From contig NZ_FOMQ01000012.1 in assembly GCF_900112675.1 (NCBI RefSeq), forward strand, positions 96,783-160,782: DNA of 64,000 bases, read 5' to 3'. Under the pieces are notes generated by a model. The model was given only the letters and a program-made list of their open reading frames with translations. It was not told where the DNA came from and did no database searches. The translations under genes and the position numbers were made by a program. This DNA comes from Paracidovorax konjaci. Its GTDB lineage: Bacteria; Pseudomonadota; Gammaproteobacteria; Burkholderiales; Burkholderiaceae_C. Shown piece after piece: positions 1 to 7,715 of the stretch; the stretch's first letter is position 1; every line of letters starts with the position of its first letter.

Positions 1-1253
1 TCGTGCAGCAGCATGTCGGTGTAGGGCCAGATGCGCTGGCCCGAGAGCGCCTTGCTCGTCAGGTGCGGGAAGGGGCCTTCCTTGGTCACGTAGCTCGGGC
101 GGTGGCAGGCCGCGCACTGGGCCTGGGCGAAGAGCGCCTGGCCGCGCAGCACGGCGGCGTCGTTCACGTCGCGGCGCGCGGGCGGGGCCAGCGTGGCCTG
201 GTAGAAGACCACGTCGTCGAAGGTCTTGTCGTCGATTTCCACGCCCGCCTGCCCGCGTGCGCCGGCGCTGCGGCCGCTGGGCGATTCGCCGCAGTCCACC
301 TGCGTGGTGGTGCAGTTCTCGCTGGGGAAGTCGCGCGAGGTGATGCCCATGTCGCCGATGAAGGCGCCGCCCGTCTGGTGCGAGATGGTGGCCACGTTGG
401 CCTTCCAGCCGAAACGGCCGAGCATCTTGCGGCCCGAGGGCGCGTCCCACACGTGGTTGGGAATGCCCTTGATCGGGCCGGGCGTGGCGGCCTGGTCGGC
501 GGCGTTGGCGAGGATGTCGGCCTCGGCGATCGCCTCCAGCAGGCCCACGCCGATGATCTGCGGCGCGATGCGCGGGCTCAGCATGGTCTTGGCGTGCAGC
601 GGGCCGTAGCCGAGGTTGCGCACGCCGTAGTGGGGCTTGAGCAGCGCGTAGGGCGTGCCGTCGGCGAAGCGGCCCTTGACCGTGTCGTAGCGCAGCGTGA
701 CCGTGCCCTCGGGCTTCACGCCGTGCACGGCCGCGGTGTTGAGCTGGTCGCCGTAGATGGGCTCCGGGTTCGGGCCGCCGTGCGGGTCGGCGCCGGGGAT
801 GGACAGGCGGATGAGCAGCGCGACGGTCGGGTCGCGCGTTTCGCCGAGGCGGTTGAAGATCTCCGGCGGCTCGCCGCGGCCGTCCTGCACGTGGCAGCCG
901 CCGCACGAGCGCGCGATGAAATGCGGGCCCAGGCCGTCGCGCGCCTTGGTGGACGCGCCGGCCTCCACCCAGTTGCGCTTGAAGAACGAGTTGCCGATCA
1001 CGAAGCGCGTGCGTTCGGCATCGTCCAGGTTGGCGGCCGGGAACGAGAAGGCGTTGCGGCCGGTGGCGTACACCGTGGTGGCGCCGCCGGTCTTCTCGCC
1101 CTGCGGATCGGGCGGGTCGGCGGCGGTGGCGCCGCCGGCCGAGAGCAGCGCCCCGGCGGCGGCCAGGCCCGTGCCGGCCAGCGCGGCGGCGGACCAGAGC
1201 GCGCGCCGGCGCGGCGTCGTCTGCGAACGGATCATGTCGCGCGCGGCCTTCAC
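1..1253 (-). CDS. Di-haem oxidoreductase (DUF1111, cytochrome-c-peroxidase-like), 3' end off the window
   Basis: Periplasmic c-type cytochrome of the DUF1111 family, often annotated as a thiol oxidoreductase. Translation from a GTG at 1253 (overlapping the TGA of the imelysin gene) or an ATG at 1235 gives a hydrophobic Ala/Gly-rich export signal. It continues into TVYATGRNAFSFPA, a first haem site CGGCH near residue 110, and a second haem site CAACH close to the left edge followed by IWPYTDMLLHD. Both CxxCH motifs and the flanking blocks fit the family. The C-terminus is missing because the frame runs out of the window. The overlap with the imelysin gene implies translational coupling. Imelysin/di-haem pairs are typically iron-linked. 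The family is secure; the substrate is unknown. Confidence 0.9.
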   Translation of the reverse strand, partial: MKAARDMIRSQTTPRRRALWSAAALAGTGLAAAGALLSAGGATAADPPDPQGEKTGGATTVYATGRNAFSFPAANLDDAERTRFVIGNSFFKRNWVEAGASTKARDGLGPHFIARSCGGCHVQDGRGEPPEIFNRLGETRDPTVALLIRLSIPGADPHGGPNPEPIYGDQLNTAAVHGVKPEGTVTLRYDTVKGRFADGTPYALLKPHYGVRNLGYGPLHAKTMLSPRIAPQIIGVGLLEAIAEADILANAADQAATPGPIKGIPNHVWDAPSGRKMLGRFGWKANVATISHQTGGAFIGDMGITSRDFPSENCTTTQVDCGESPSGRSAGARGQAGVEIDDKTFDDVVFYQATLAPPARRDVNDAAVLRGQALFAQAQCAACHRPSYVTKEGPFPHLTSKALSGQRIWPYTDMLLH

Positions 1254-2473
1254 GGTTGCACGAGGGTCAGCTTGGTGATGCCGATGGCGTTGGCGGCCTC
1301 CACCAGATCCTTGCTCTGCTGCGTGAGGCTGTCGATGGTCTTCTGGATGCGCTGGCGGCCCGGGGCATCCTTGCCGCCGATGATCTCGCGGTCGAATGGC
1401 GCCTGGATGCCTTCGGCCGCCTTCACGGAGGCGGCGATCTGCTGCGTGGTGCGCTCGGCCAGCGCGGCGTCCTTGGCGGCGACCAGGTCGCGCAGCGAAG
1501 CCCCCTTGACGGTGCTGCCGTCGGCGCGCTTGTACTCGCCGAGCCAGACGTTCTGGATGCCCTGCGCGTTCGTCACCGCATCGCGGTGGGTGTTGTCGGA
1601 GAAGCAGGAGTGCTCGTCTTCCTGGTCCTGGCTGTTGAGCGCCACCTCGAGCCGCTCGCCCGCGAGTTCGCCGCGCGAAAGCGAGCCCAGGCCGACCAGC
1701 ATCTTGCGCACCGATTCCGTGCCGCCGCGCACGAACTTCGCGCGGTAGTTGTTGGCCGATTTCGGCGCCCAGGCCTTCACGAGGAAGCTCAGGTCGTCGA
1801 TGAGCAGGTCGGTGACCACGTTCAGGTACTGGCGGCGGCGGTCGGCGTTCTTCGCCTTGCCGTCCACGAAATCCTCGAAGTTGCGGTCGCCCGGGCCGGT
1901 CTCGGAGAGGTCCTGGCCCCACAGGAAGAATTCGATGGCGTGCCAGCCGGTGGCGATGTTCTCTTCGCCGCCACGCTCGTTCTGGGCAGCCAGGTTCTTC
2001 TTGGTGATGGCGAACTTGCGGTTGTTGACCAGGCCGGCATCGGGCTTGCCCTCCACGCTGTCGACGTACGACTCGTCCATGGGCCAGGCGTTGATCTGCC
2101 CTTCGGGGCCCTTCTCGTCGTCGATGGGGCCGCCGTAGAAGCGGAAGGCCTCGGTCTGGCCGTAGAACTCGCGCGCGGCCAGCCAGGTCTTGCGGGCTTC
2201 GGCCAGCGCCTCGGCCGACGGCTTGGCCGTGAAGGCCTTGATGGCCGCCTGCATGGTGCGCGCGGCGGTCAGCGTGTCCTCGTAGTTCGCATGCGCCAGC
2301 ACGGCGTACTGCGCCGCCACGGCGGCCGGCGTCGCGGCGGCGCTGGAGGCGGGCGCGGCGGCGGATGCGCCCGCGCCCTGCGGAGCCTGTGCCTGGACCA
2401 CCCCCGTGGTGCCGAGTGCGGCGGCGGCCAGCAATCCGGCGAGAACGGTGGTCTTGAACGAGGCGGTGGTCAT
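1250..2473 (-). CDS. Imelysin family protein (peptidase M75-like, iron-regulated)
   Basis: 407-residue exported protein of the imelysin (IrpA/ICMP-like) family, thought to bind metal or take part in iron uptake at the periplasmic face. The ATG at 2473 is chosen because AGGAG lies 8 nt upstream and it begins a clean signal peptide (KTTVLAGLLAAAALGTTGVV, ending VQAQA). The frame stays open further upstream without support. The family GxHxIE signature is present as GWHAIEFFLWGQDL. A second conserved block, HSCFSDNTHRDAV, occurs in the C-terminal half. The stop overlaps the start of the di-haem gene, so the two form an operon. A Fur-like box lies about 200 nt upstream. Proteolytic activity is not implied by the family name. 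Confidence 0.92.
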   Translation of the reverse strand: MTTASFKTTVLAGLLAAAALGTTGVVQAQAPQGAGASAAAPASSAAATPAAVAAQYAVLAHANYEDTLTAARTMQAAIKAFTAKPSAEALAEARKTWLAAREFYGQTEAFRFYGGPIDDEKGPEGQINAWPMDESYVDSVEGKPDAGLVNNRKFAITKKNLAAQNERGGEENIATGWHAIEFFLWGQDLSETGPGDRNFEDFVDGKAKNADRRRQYLNVVTDLLIDDLSFLVKAWAPKSANNYRAKFVRGGTESVRKMLVGLGSLSRGELAGERLEVALNSQDQEDEHSCFSDNTHRDAVTNAQGIQNVWLGEYKRADGSTVKGASLRDLVAAKDAALAERTTQQIAASVKAAEGIQAPFDREIIGGKDAPGRQRIQKTIDSLTQQSKDLVEAANAIGITKLTLVQP

Positions 2474-2675
2474 GGCATCTCCTGAAATGAATGGGGACAG
2501 AGCGGCGCGGGAAACGGGTTCCCCGCACCATCCGTGCGGCCGGGGCGGCGCGGTGCGCGCCGTGGCGGACGGTGCAGAAGGTCCGGGGCGCATGGCGTGC
2601 CCCGGCGCGCCCGGCGTCCCGCGCGGAGCAGACCCCTCCCGGTCCGCACCGCCGCGCGACGCGACGAGCCGAGGC

Positions 2676-2702
2676 ATTATAAGAATGAGATTAATTATCA
2701 TC
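2676..2702 (-). promoter_or_regulatory. Putative Fur box and promoter of the imelysin operon
   Basis: On the minus strand a perfect TATAAT lies at 2681-2676. Just upstream, 2684-2702 reads (plus strand) AATGAGATTAATTATCATC, which matches 12 of 19 positions of the classical Fur consensus as a 9-1-9 repeat. It is an AT-rich island in GC-rich DNA and would overlap the -35/-10 spacer, as expected for iron repression. The -35 is weak. The implied leader is about 200 nt. Confidence 0.6.
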
Positions 2703-2773
2703 TCCGCTCAGGCCGTTCCGGGGCTGCCTGCCGTCCCCGGTCCCGTTCGGAATACGGGCCTGCTCTGGCTCTA

Positions 2774-2834
2774 TTGCTATCGAAAAAATAGCAAATTATT
2801 CAGCAGGGACAACGGCATGGAAGGGATTTTTGCC
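2774..2834 (+). repeat. GCTAT palindromic repeat, copy 1 (intergenic)
   Basis: Starts with an inverted pair TTGCTAT...ATAGCAA. A tail follows with TTCAGCAG, then CGGCATGG, then ATTTTTGCC. It lies between the imelysin promoter and the phoX-like terminator. The same order of blocks occurs at six other places in this window. Confidence 0.75.
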
Positions 2835-2872
2835 ATACCTGCTGGCCTGCCGCGGGCCCGCTGCGCCGGCCC

Positions 2873-2901
2873 AATAAAAAAGCGAGGCATGAAGCCTCGC
2901 T
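2873..2901 (-). terminator. Rho-independent terminator of the phoX-like gene
   Basis: On the minus strand an 8-bp perfect stem, AGCGAGGC and GCCTCGCT with a 5-nt loop, is followed at once by TTTTTATTGG. It sits 64 nt beyond the stop of the phosphatase gene. Confidence 0.85.
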
Positions 2902-2964
2902 GGATGATCCGGCCACCGCCGCGAAAGTCCCCTGGCGGGGCCCTGCGCGGCGTGCCCTGCCGTG

Positions 2965-4914
2965 TCAGGCGTGCAGCTTCATCTGCTGGGGCGTGCCCGT
3001 CAGATAGCCCACGGCGGAGCCGAACTTGTCCTTGTAGTTGGCGCGCACCAGCGGGTCGAGCGTGTCCTTCACCTTGGAGTGGATGCTGCCCCAGTCGCCC
3101 ACGTGCTGGAAGTTGCTCATGATGTAGGTGAAGCCGTTGATCTCGTCCACCGCGTGCAGGCCCGTGGATTCGCCGCCGGCGGGCACCGACATCACGCGCG
3201 AGAGCTGCTTGGTGTCGACGTTGTAGGCCCACAGGAAGTTGTTCACGTGCTGGCTGCTGTCCTCGCCGATGAACAGCGTGCGCAGCTTCTCGGAGAACTT
3301 CAGGTTGTCCGGGTTGGCGATGTTGTTGGGGTTGGCGGTGTTGCCCAGCGCGTCCGAGGCGATGTCCTCGCCGGCCAGCAGGGCCTTGGTGTCCACGGGC
3401 ATCCAGTCGCTGTTGATGGTGCCGCCCTGGGTGTCCTTCAGGCCGCCGCGCAGGTTGAGCGCCATCACCACGCCGGCGACGAGTTGCTTGGGCACCGAGA
3501 TGCCGTTGCCCGGCACGTTGGCGGCATTGCCGGCCACCATCGAGGTCTGCACGTTCTGCAGCGCCGAGTAGGCGATCTTGTCGCGGGCGTTGACCGTGGT
3601 GCCTTCCATCTTGGTGAAGCCCATGCTGGCGCCGACGAAGGCGGCGTAGCGGTGCGTCTCCAGGAATGCGGCGGCCTTTTCCATGCCGGCGTTGATCTTG
3701 ATCCACTCGGTCTTGCCGTTGGCGACGATCTTCGTGTACGCCGCGTCCTTGGGGTCGGCGCTGGCCACGGTCATGATGTCGGTGGGCTTGAGCGTGTTGG
3801 CGAGCTTCTCGATCTCGGCGCTGGTGGCCGAGCCGAGCTTGATCCAGGTGAGCGCCGCGGCGGAGTTGGCGGCCGGGTCGATCGAGAAGCCCGAGCCCAC
3901 CTTGGCGGCGTACAGCGTGCCGGAGGACAGGTCCTTCTCCTTGTCGGCCACGAAGACGAAGTAGCCGCTGTTGGTGGCGTCGTCGCCCATGAGCGCGGTG
4001 CGCTGGTCGGGCATCACCTGCACCAGTTCGTGCGAGATGCGGCCCATGCAGAAATGCTTCTTGATGGAGGCGGTGCCGTCGGGGTTCACCGTCACTTCGG
4101 GCATGTGGCCGTAGTGGTAGGGGTTGGCCGCCGTCTCGCTGCCGTAGAGGTTCTTGCTGTAGGCCTTGAACTGTGCGTTCGATGCGGCGGTGAAGGCATC
4201 GGGCTCGTACTCTTCGCTGGACAGGTGGGTGCCCCAGGGCGAGAGGCTCGCACCGCAGGTGATCCACAGGCCGTGCACCTTGGAGGTGTCCACGTTGTGG
4301 TACTTCACGAGCGACAGCTTGCCCGTGGCGGGGTCCTGGTCGAGCGAGAGCACGGCGATGGGCGAGGGCAGCTTGCCGTACATGTCGGTCTTGCCGTCCT
4401 GGGCCCAGGTGGTGTATTCGAACTGCACGACGGCGAACACCGGGTTGCCCTTGACGCCGTCCACCTTGGCATTGGCCACGGTGAGCAGCGACGTGCCGTC
4501 GGGCGAGTCGGAGAAGAACTGGCGCTCCTTGCCGGCCACGGTCGTGTCGGTGATGGGCTGGTTGTTGATGTCCACGTAGCCGCCGGCCAGGATGGTGCCG
4601 CCGTTGCCGTTGGACACGCGGTCGCCGGTGATGAAGAAGGGCTGGTAGGCGAGCTGGTAGCTCTGCACGGAGTCGTTGCTGAACTTCACGTTCAGCGTGG
4701 AGCCCACGGTGGTGGTGGCCATCGCCGCGGGGTTGGCGAGCGAGGGCGCGGCCATCGGGCTGAAGCTGGCCGAGACGAAGCTCGGCGCATCGCTGCCGCC
4801 GCCGCAGGCAGCCAGCAGGGACGCGGCGGATGCGCTGGCGCCCAGGGGCAGCAGCGGCACGCCGGCCAGGAATTGCAGGGCCTTGCGGCGGGAGGGCATC
4901 GGGGTGTGGGACAT
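2965..4914 (-). CDS. PhoX-family (DUF839) phosphatase-like protein, Tat-exported
   Basis: 649-residue protein of the PhoX/DUF839 family. Characterised members are calcium/iron-dependent periplasmic alkaline phosphatases. The N-terminus carries a twin-arginine signal (SRRKALQFLAG) followed by an AAC-containing hydrophobic stretch (SLLAACGGG), so the mature form might also be lipid-anchored. The body has the long beta-propeller-like, motif-poor sequence typical of the family, with blocks such as GLWITCGASLSPWGTHLSSE and HGLW. The ATG at 4914 is the natural start. It is monocistronic, with its own terminator. Four TGAC repeats with exact 11-bp spacing lie about 135 nt upstream, so PhoB control under phosphate limitation is likely. 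The catalytic metal ligands were not verified. Confidence 0.85.
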   Translation of the reverse strand: MSHTPMPSRRKALQFLAGVPLLPLGASASAASLLAACGGGSDAPSFVSASFSPMAAPSLANPAAMATTTVGSTLNVKFSNDSVQSYQLAYQPFFITGDRVSNGNGGTILAGGYVDINNQPITDTTVAGKERQFFSDSPDGTSLLTVANAKVDGVKGNPVFAVVQFEYTTWAQDGKTDMYGKLPSPIAVLSLDQDPATGKLSLVKYHNVDTSKVHGLWITCGASLSPWGTHLSSEEYEPDAFTAASNAQFKAYSKNLYGSETAANPYHYGHMPEVTVNPDGTASIKKHFCMGRISHELVQVMPDQRTALMGDDATNSGYFVFVADKEKDLSSGTLYAAKVGSGFSIDPAANSAAALTWIKLGSATSAEIEKLANTLKPTDIMTVASADPKDAAYTKIVANGKTEWIKINAGMEKAAAFLETHRYAAFVGASMGFTKMEGTTVNARDKIAYSALQNVQTSMVAGNAANVPGNGISVPKQLVAGVVMALNLRGGLKDTQGGTINSDWMPVDTKALLAGEDIASDALGNTANPNNIANPDNLKFSEKLRTLFIGEDSSQHVNNFLWAYNVDTKQLSRVMSVPAGGESTGLHAVDEINGFTYIMSNFQHVGDWGSIHSKVKDTLDPLVRANYKDKFGSAVGYLTGTPQQMKLHA

Positions 4915-5030
4915 CGTGGATTCCGGATGGGTCGGTCTGCGGTGTGGCCGCTGCCGGTCCGCGGATGCGGGCGGGCGCGGGCCTCTTCGATCGGGCCGGC
5001 CGGGAATCCCGGGCCTGCCTCCGGTCCGGG

Positions 5031-5084
5031 ATGCTAGGAATCCGCCATGACACGCATTTGACCGTTGCGTGACGGTCCGGTGAC
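5031..5084 (-). promoter_or_regulatory. Tandem Pho boxes and -10 upstream of the phoX-like gene
   Basis: On the plus strand TGAC occurs at 5048, 5059, 5070 and 5081, four copies at exactly 11-bp intervals. Read towards the phoX-like gene they are GTCA half-sites, the core of the PhoB direct repeat. About 10 nt beyond the last repeat a TAGCAT (minus strand 5036-5031) is placed as an activator-type -10. This is a textbook arrangement of two overlapping Pho boxes replacing a -35. Confidence 0.72.
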
Positions 5085-5176
5085 GGTGCCCGCACGGTGC
5101 GCAGCGGCACCGGGGGCGGCCGCTTGCGCTGCGGGCCGGCCAGCGGGGCCGGGCAGCGCGGGCGGCCGGGGGCGCT

Positions 5177-5992
5177 TCAGGCCGCGCTGTGGCTGTCTTC
5201 CAGGGTGGGCATGCGCTCGGGCGGCTCGAAGCAGTCGCGGAACGAGAACACCACGGAGGTGAAGAACATGGCTGCCAGCAGCATGGCGGTGCCCACCATG
5301 ATGCCCGCCGCGAAGGCGGCGCCCAGCCCCATGAAGGCCAGCAGCGTCACCGCCACGCTGGCCGCGATGCCCGCGCCCAGGAACACGCCCGTCCAGGCCA
5401 GGCCATACACGGCGAAGGCGCCGAAGTTGCGCAGGCAGGCGACGATGCTGAAGAACAGCGCCTTCAGCGGCGGCACGCCGTGCCAGTGCACGAGGCCCGG
5501 CGCATGCCAGAACAGCAGCGACAGCGGCAGGTAGAGCGCCAGCGAGAGCCACATCGCCGCCTGGAACTGCGGCAGCTCGGCCACTTCGCGCGTGAGCTCT
5601 TCGCCGCCCAGGTACACCCGGGCGAACTGCCCGCCGTCCATGAGGGACGAGATGCCCATCACCGCCAGGAAACCGAGCGCATAGAGCGCGCCCAGCACCA
5701 GCATGGCATTGAGCCGCTGGCGGCCGGTGCGGAAAGCGACCAGCAGCAGCGCGGGCGTGGGAAAGCGCCCCTGCGTGGCATCGCCCGCGGCCACCATCAT
5801 GGCCAGCGTGGCCGCCGGCAGCAGCGCCAGCGCCACGGCCGGGCCGACGAGGGGCAGCAGCGTGGCGATGGACATGGCCGCCATGGTCAGGAAGAAGAGC
5901 GCAGCCAGCGCCATGGGCTGGCGCCAGAACACGCGGATGCCGAGGCGGACCCATTCCAGGCCGGCGCGGGCGGGGACGATGTGCAGTTTCAT
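5177..5992 (-). CDS. BPSS1780-family multi-pass membrane protein
   Basis: 271-residue inner-membrane protein of unknown function. The ATG at 5992 gives MKLHIVPARAGLEWVRLGIR, the characteristic opening of the BPSS1780 family; longer upstream frames lack it. Several hydrophobic segments follow (for example MALAALFFLTMAAMSIATLL and a Gly/Ala-rich pair near the C-terminus), and the protein ends in an acidic, charged tail. It lies 226 nt downstream of thrB on the same strand and may be co-transcribed with it. The role cannot be read from the sequence. Confidence 0.78.
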   Translation of the reverse strand: MKLHIVPARAGLEWVRLGIRVFWRQPMALAALFFLTMAAMSIATLLPLVGPAVALALLPAATLAMMVAAGDATQGRFPTPALLLVAFRTGRQRLNAMLVLGALYALGFLAVMGISSLMDGGQFARVYLGGEELTREVAELPQFQAAMWLSLALYLPLSLLFWHAPGLVHWHGVPPLKALFFSIVACLRNFGAFAVYGLAWTGVFLGAGIAASVAVTLLAFMGLGAAFAAGIMVGTAMLLAAMFFTSVVFSFRDCFEPPERMPTLEDSHSAA

Positions 5993-6218
5993 GGCGGTGC
6001 AGTGTGCGTGGTTCGCCCGGGGGGCGGGAGCAGGGCGGTTCGCAGAGGGAGCGATCGCGTCGGCATGCAGCGGGCAAGCGGCATGCCCCGATCGCAAGGC
6101 CGCAGGCATTGTCGCGCCGATGGCAGGCCAGGGCGGTGCGGGCGCGCGATTTCCGGCGGGCAGGCGGGGTTCATGGTGGCGGCGCAGCCACAGCGGCGGG
6201 CGGGCGGCCAGGTCCGGT

Positions 6219-7193
6219 TCAGTGCGCGAAGCCGCCGGCCGCACCCACGTGCAGCGGCTCGGCCACGCGGCCGCGCAACACGCGCTCGAAATGGGTGGGG
6301 TCGTGCGGCGTGAGCAGGCTGGCCTCGCGCGGCAGGTGGAAATCCCAGAGCCGCGAGATCCAGAAACGCAGCGCACCGGCACGCAGCATGGCCGGCAGCA
6401 GCGCGCGCTCCTGGGCGGTGAGGGGCCTCACCGCCTGGTAGGCGTCCAGCATGGCGGCCGCGCGCAGCGGCGCGTGGGTGCCGGTGGCCCAGTCGATGCA
6501 CCAGTCGTTCAGGCACACCGACAGGTCGAACAGCCAGGTGTCCACGCCCGCGAAGTAGAAGTCGAAGAAGCCTGTCAGTGTCTCGCCGTCGAACATCGCG
6601 TTATCGCGGAACAGGTCGGCATGCACCGGGCCGCGCGGCAGCGCGCCGTAGCCGGCGGACGCCGCCACATGGTTCTGGTAGGCCAGCTCGGAGCGCAGCA
6701 GCGTGCGCTGGGCTTCGCCGATGTGGGGCAAAACCACCGGCACGGTCTCGTTCCACCAGGCCAGGCCGCGCAGGTTGGGCTGCTGCCGCTCGTAATCGCG
6801 GCCAGCCAGGTGCATGCGCGCGAGCATGTCGCCCACGGCAGCGCAGTGCACCGCCTCGGGCGCGAGCTGGCTCCTGCCCTGCAGCTTGCTCACCACGGCA
6901 GCGGGCTTGCCGGCCACCGTGTGCAGGATGTCGCCATGGCGGTCGCCGCGCGGGTCGGGCACGGGGATGCCCGCGTGCGCCAGGTGCTTCATCAGGTGCA
7001 AGTAGAACGGCAACTGCTCGGCGGTGAGGCGCTCGAACAGCGTGAGCACGTATTCGCCCTGGTCGCTGGTGAGGAAATAGTTGGTGTTCTCGATCCCGCC
7101 CTCGATGCCGCGCAGCGACACGAGCGTACCCAGCTGCAAACGGCGCAGCAGATCGCGCGCCTCTTTCTTGGAGACTTCAGTGAAAACGGCCAT
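6219..7193 (-). CDS. thrB: Homoserine kinase, type II (aminoglycoside-phosphotransferase fold)
   Basis: 324 residues. Phosphorylates L-homoserine with ATP in threonine biosynthesis, in the cytoplasm. This is the APH-fold enzyme found in many proteobacteria rather than the GHMP kinase of E. coli. The opening [15 protein letters not shown] and GIENTNYFL are typical. The catalytic loop HADLFRDN lies at residues 191-198, and the metal-binding acidic motif DFYFAG begins at 211. Length and motifs are complete. It lies 106 nt from the end of the DUF2782 gene on the same strand, a neighbourhood common in Comamonadaceae and Burkholderiales. Confidence 0.93.
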   Translation of the reverse strand: MAVFTEVSKKEARDLLRRLQLGTLVSLRGIEGGIENTNYFLTSDQGEYVLTLFERLTAEQLPFYLHLMKHLAHAGIPVPDPRGDRHGDILHTVAGKPAAVVSKLQGRSQLAPEAVHCAAVGDMLARMHLAGRDYERQQPNLRGLAWWNETVPVVLPHIGEAQRTLLRSELAYQNHVAASAGYGALPRGPVHADLFRDNAMFDGETLTGFFDFYFAGVDTWLFDLSVCLNDWCIDWATGTHAPLRAAAMLDAYQAVRPLTAQERALLPAMLRAGALRFWISRLWDFHLPREASLLTPHDPTHFERVLRGRVAEPLHVGAAGGFAH

Positions 7194-7299
7194 TGCTGGG
7201 CGACGGAAACGGTCGGGGAGAGAGGAAAGGAGGCGGGGCCGGCATCATCCCGGCGGGGTACCGGCGGTGCGGTGCGACCCGGGAGAGGCCGGACCCGGT

Positions 7300-7656
7300 T
7301 CAGAACTTCATCACGTTCCAGACGCGGGGGGCGGTGATGGTTTCCGCGCCGTTGCGGCTGCCGGGGCGGGCGCGCACGCCGTCCGCGGGCTGCACTTCGT
7401 ATTCGGGCATCTCGCCGGTCTTGGGCTGCACCGTGATGCTCTGCGTCTGCCCGCCGACACGCAATTCGTCCACCCGGCTGCCTTCGTCCTCGATGCGGAT
7501 GCGCTCGACGCGCTGGTTGCCGCGGCCCGGTTGGGCATCCGCGGCAGGGGCCTGCTCGCCCGCGGCGGGCGCGGCCTGCGGAGCGGGGGCGGGAGTCTGG
7601 GCGAAGGTGGGGCTGGAAGCCAGTGCCAGCAGGAGGAGGGTGTGGGCGGCGCGCAT
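7300..7656 (-). CDS. DUF2782 family periplasmic protein
   Basis: 118-residue exported protein of unknown function. The ATG at 7656 begins a signal peptide (RAAHTLLLLALASSPTFA) followed by a Pro/Ala-rich linker. A compact domain follows with RIEDEGSRVDELRVGGQTQS and the terminal WNVMKF typical of DUF2782. An earlier in-frame start exists, but it would place extra residues before the signal peptide. TACAAT lies only 7 nt before the ATG, so the transcript may have almost no leader. It is divergent from polA and upstream of thrB. Confidence 0.8.
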   Translation of the reverse strand: MRAAHTLLLLALASSPTFAQTPAPAPQAAPAAGEQAPAADAQPGRGNQRVERIRIEDEGSRVDELRVGGQTQSITVQPKTGEMPEYEVQPADGVRARPGSRNGAETITAPRVWNVMKF

Positions 7657-7663
7657 GGGGCGG

Positions 7664-7707
7664 ATTGTAGGCGCGGGCGGGCGCCGGCCCCCGGCGGCGG
7701 GCACAAT
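7664..7707. promoter_or_regulatory. Divergent -10 boxes for DUF2782 and polA, very close to both start codons
   Basis: Minus strand TACAAT at 7669-7664 is 7 nt before the DUF2782 ATG. Plus strand CACAAT at 7702-7707 is 8 nt before the polA ATG. At such spacing transcription would begin at or next to the start codon. No Shine-Dalgarno sequence is present for either gene, which fits leaderless or near-leaderless mRNAs. Confidence 0.5.
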
Positions 7708-7715
7708 CCCGGGCC

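Noticed and set aside
3..1748. Plus-strand frame of 581 codons at the left end
   Set aside because: Antisense of the di-haem and imelysin genes, which carry clear CxxCH and GxHxIE motifs on the minus strand.
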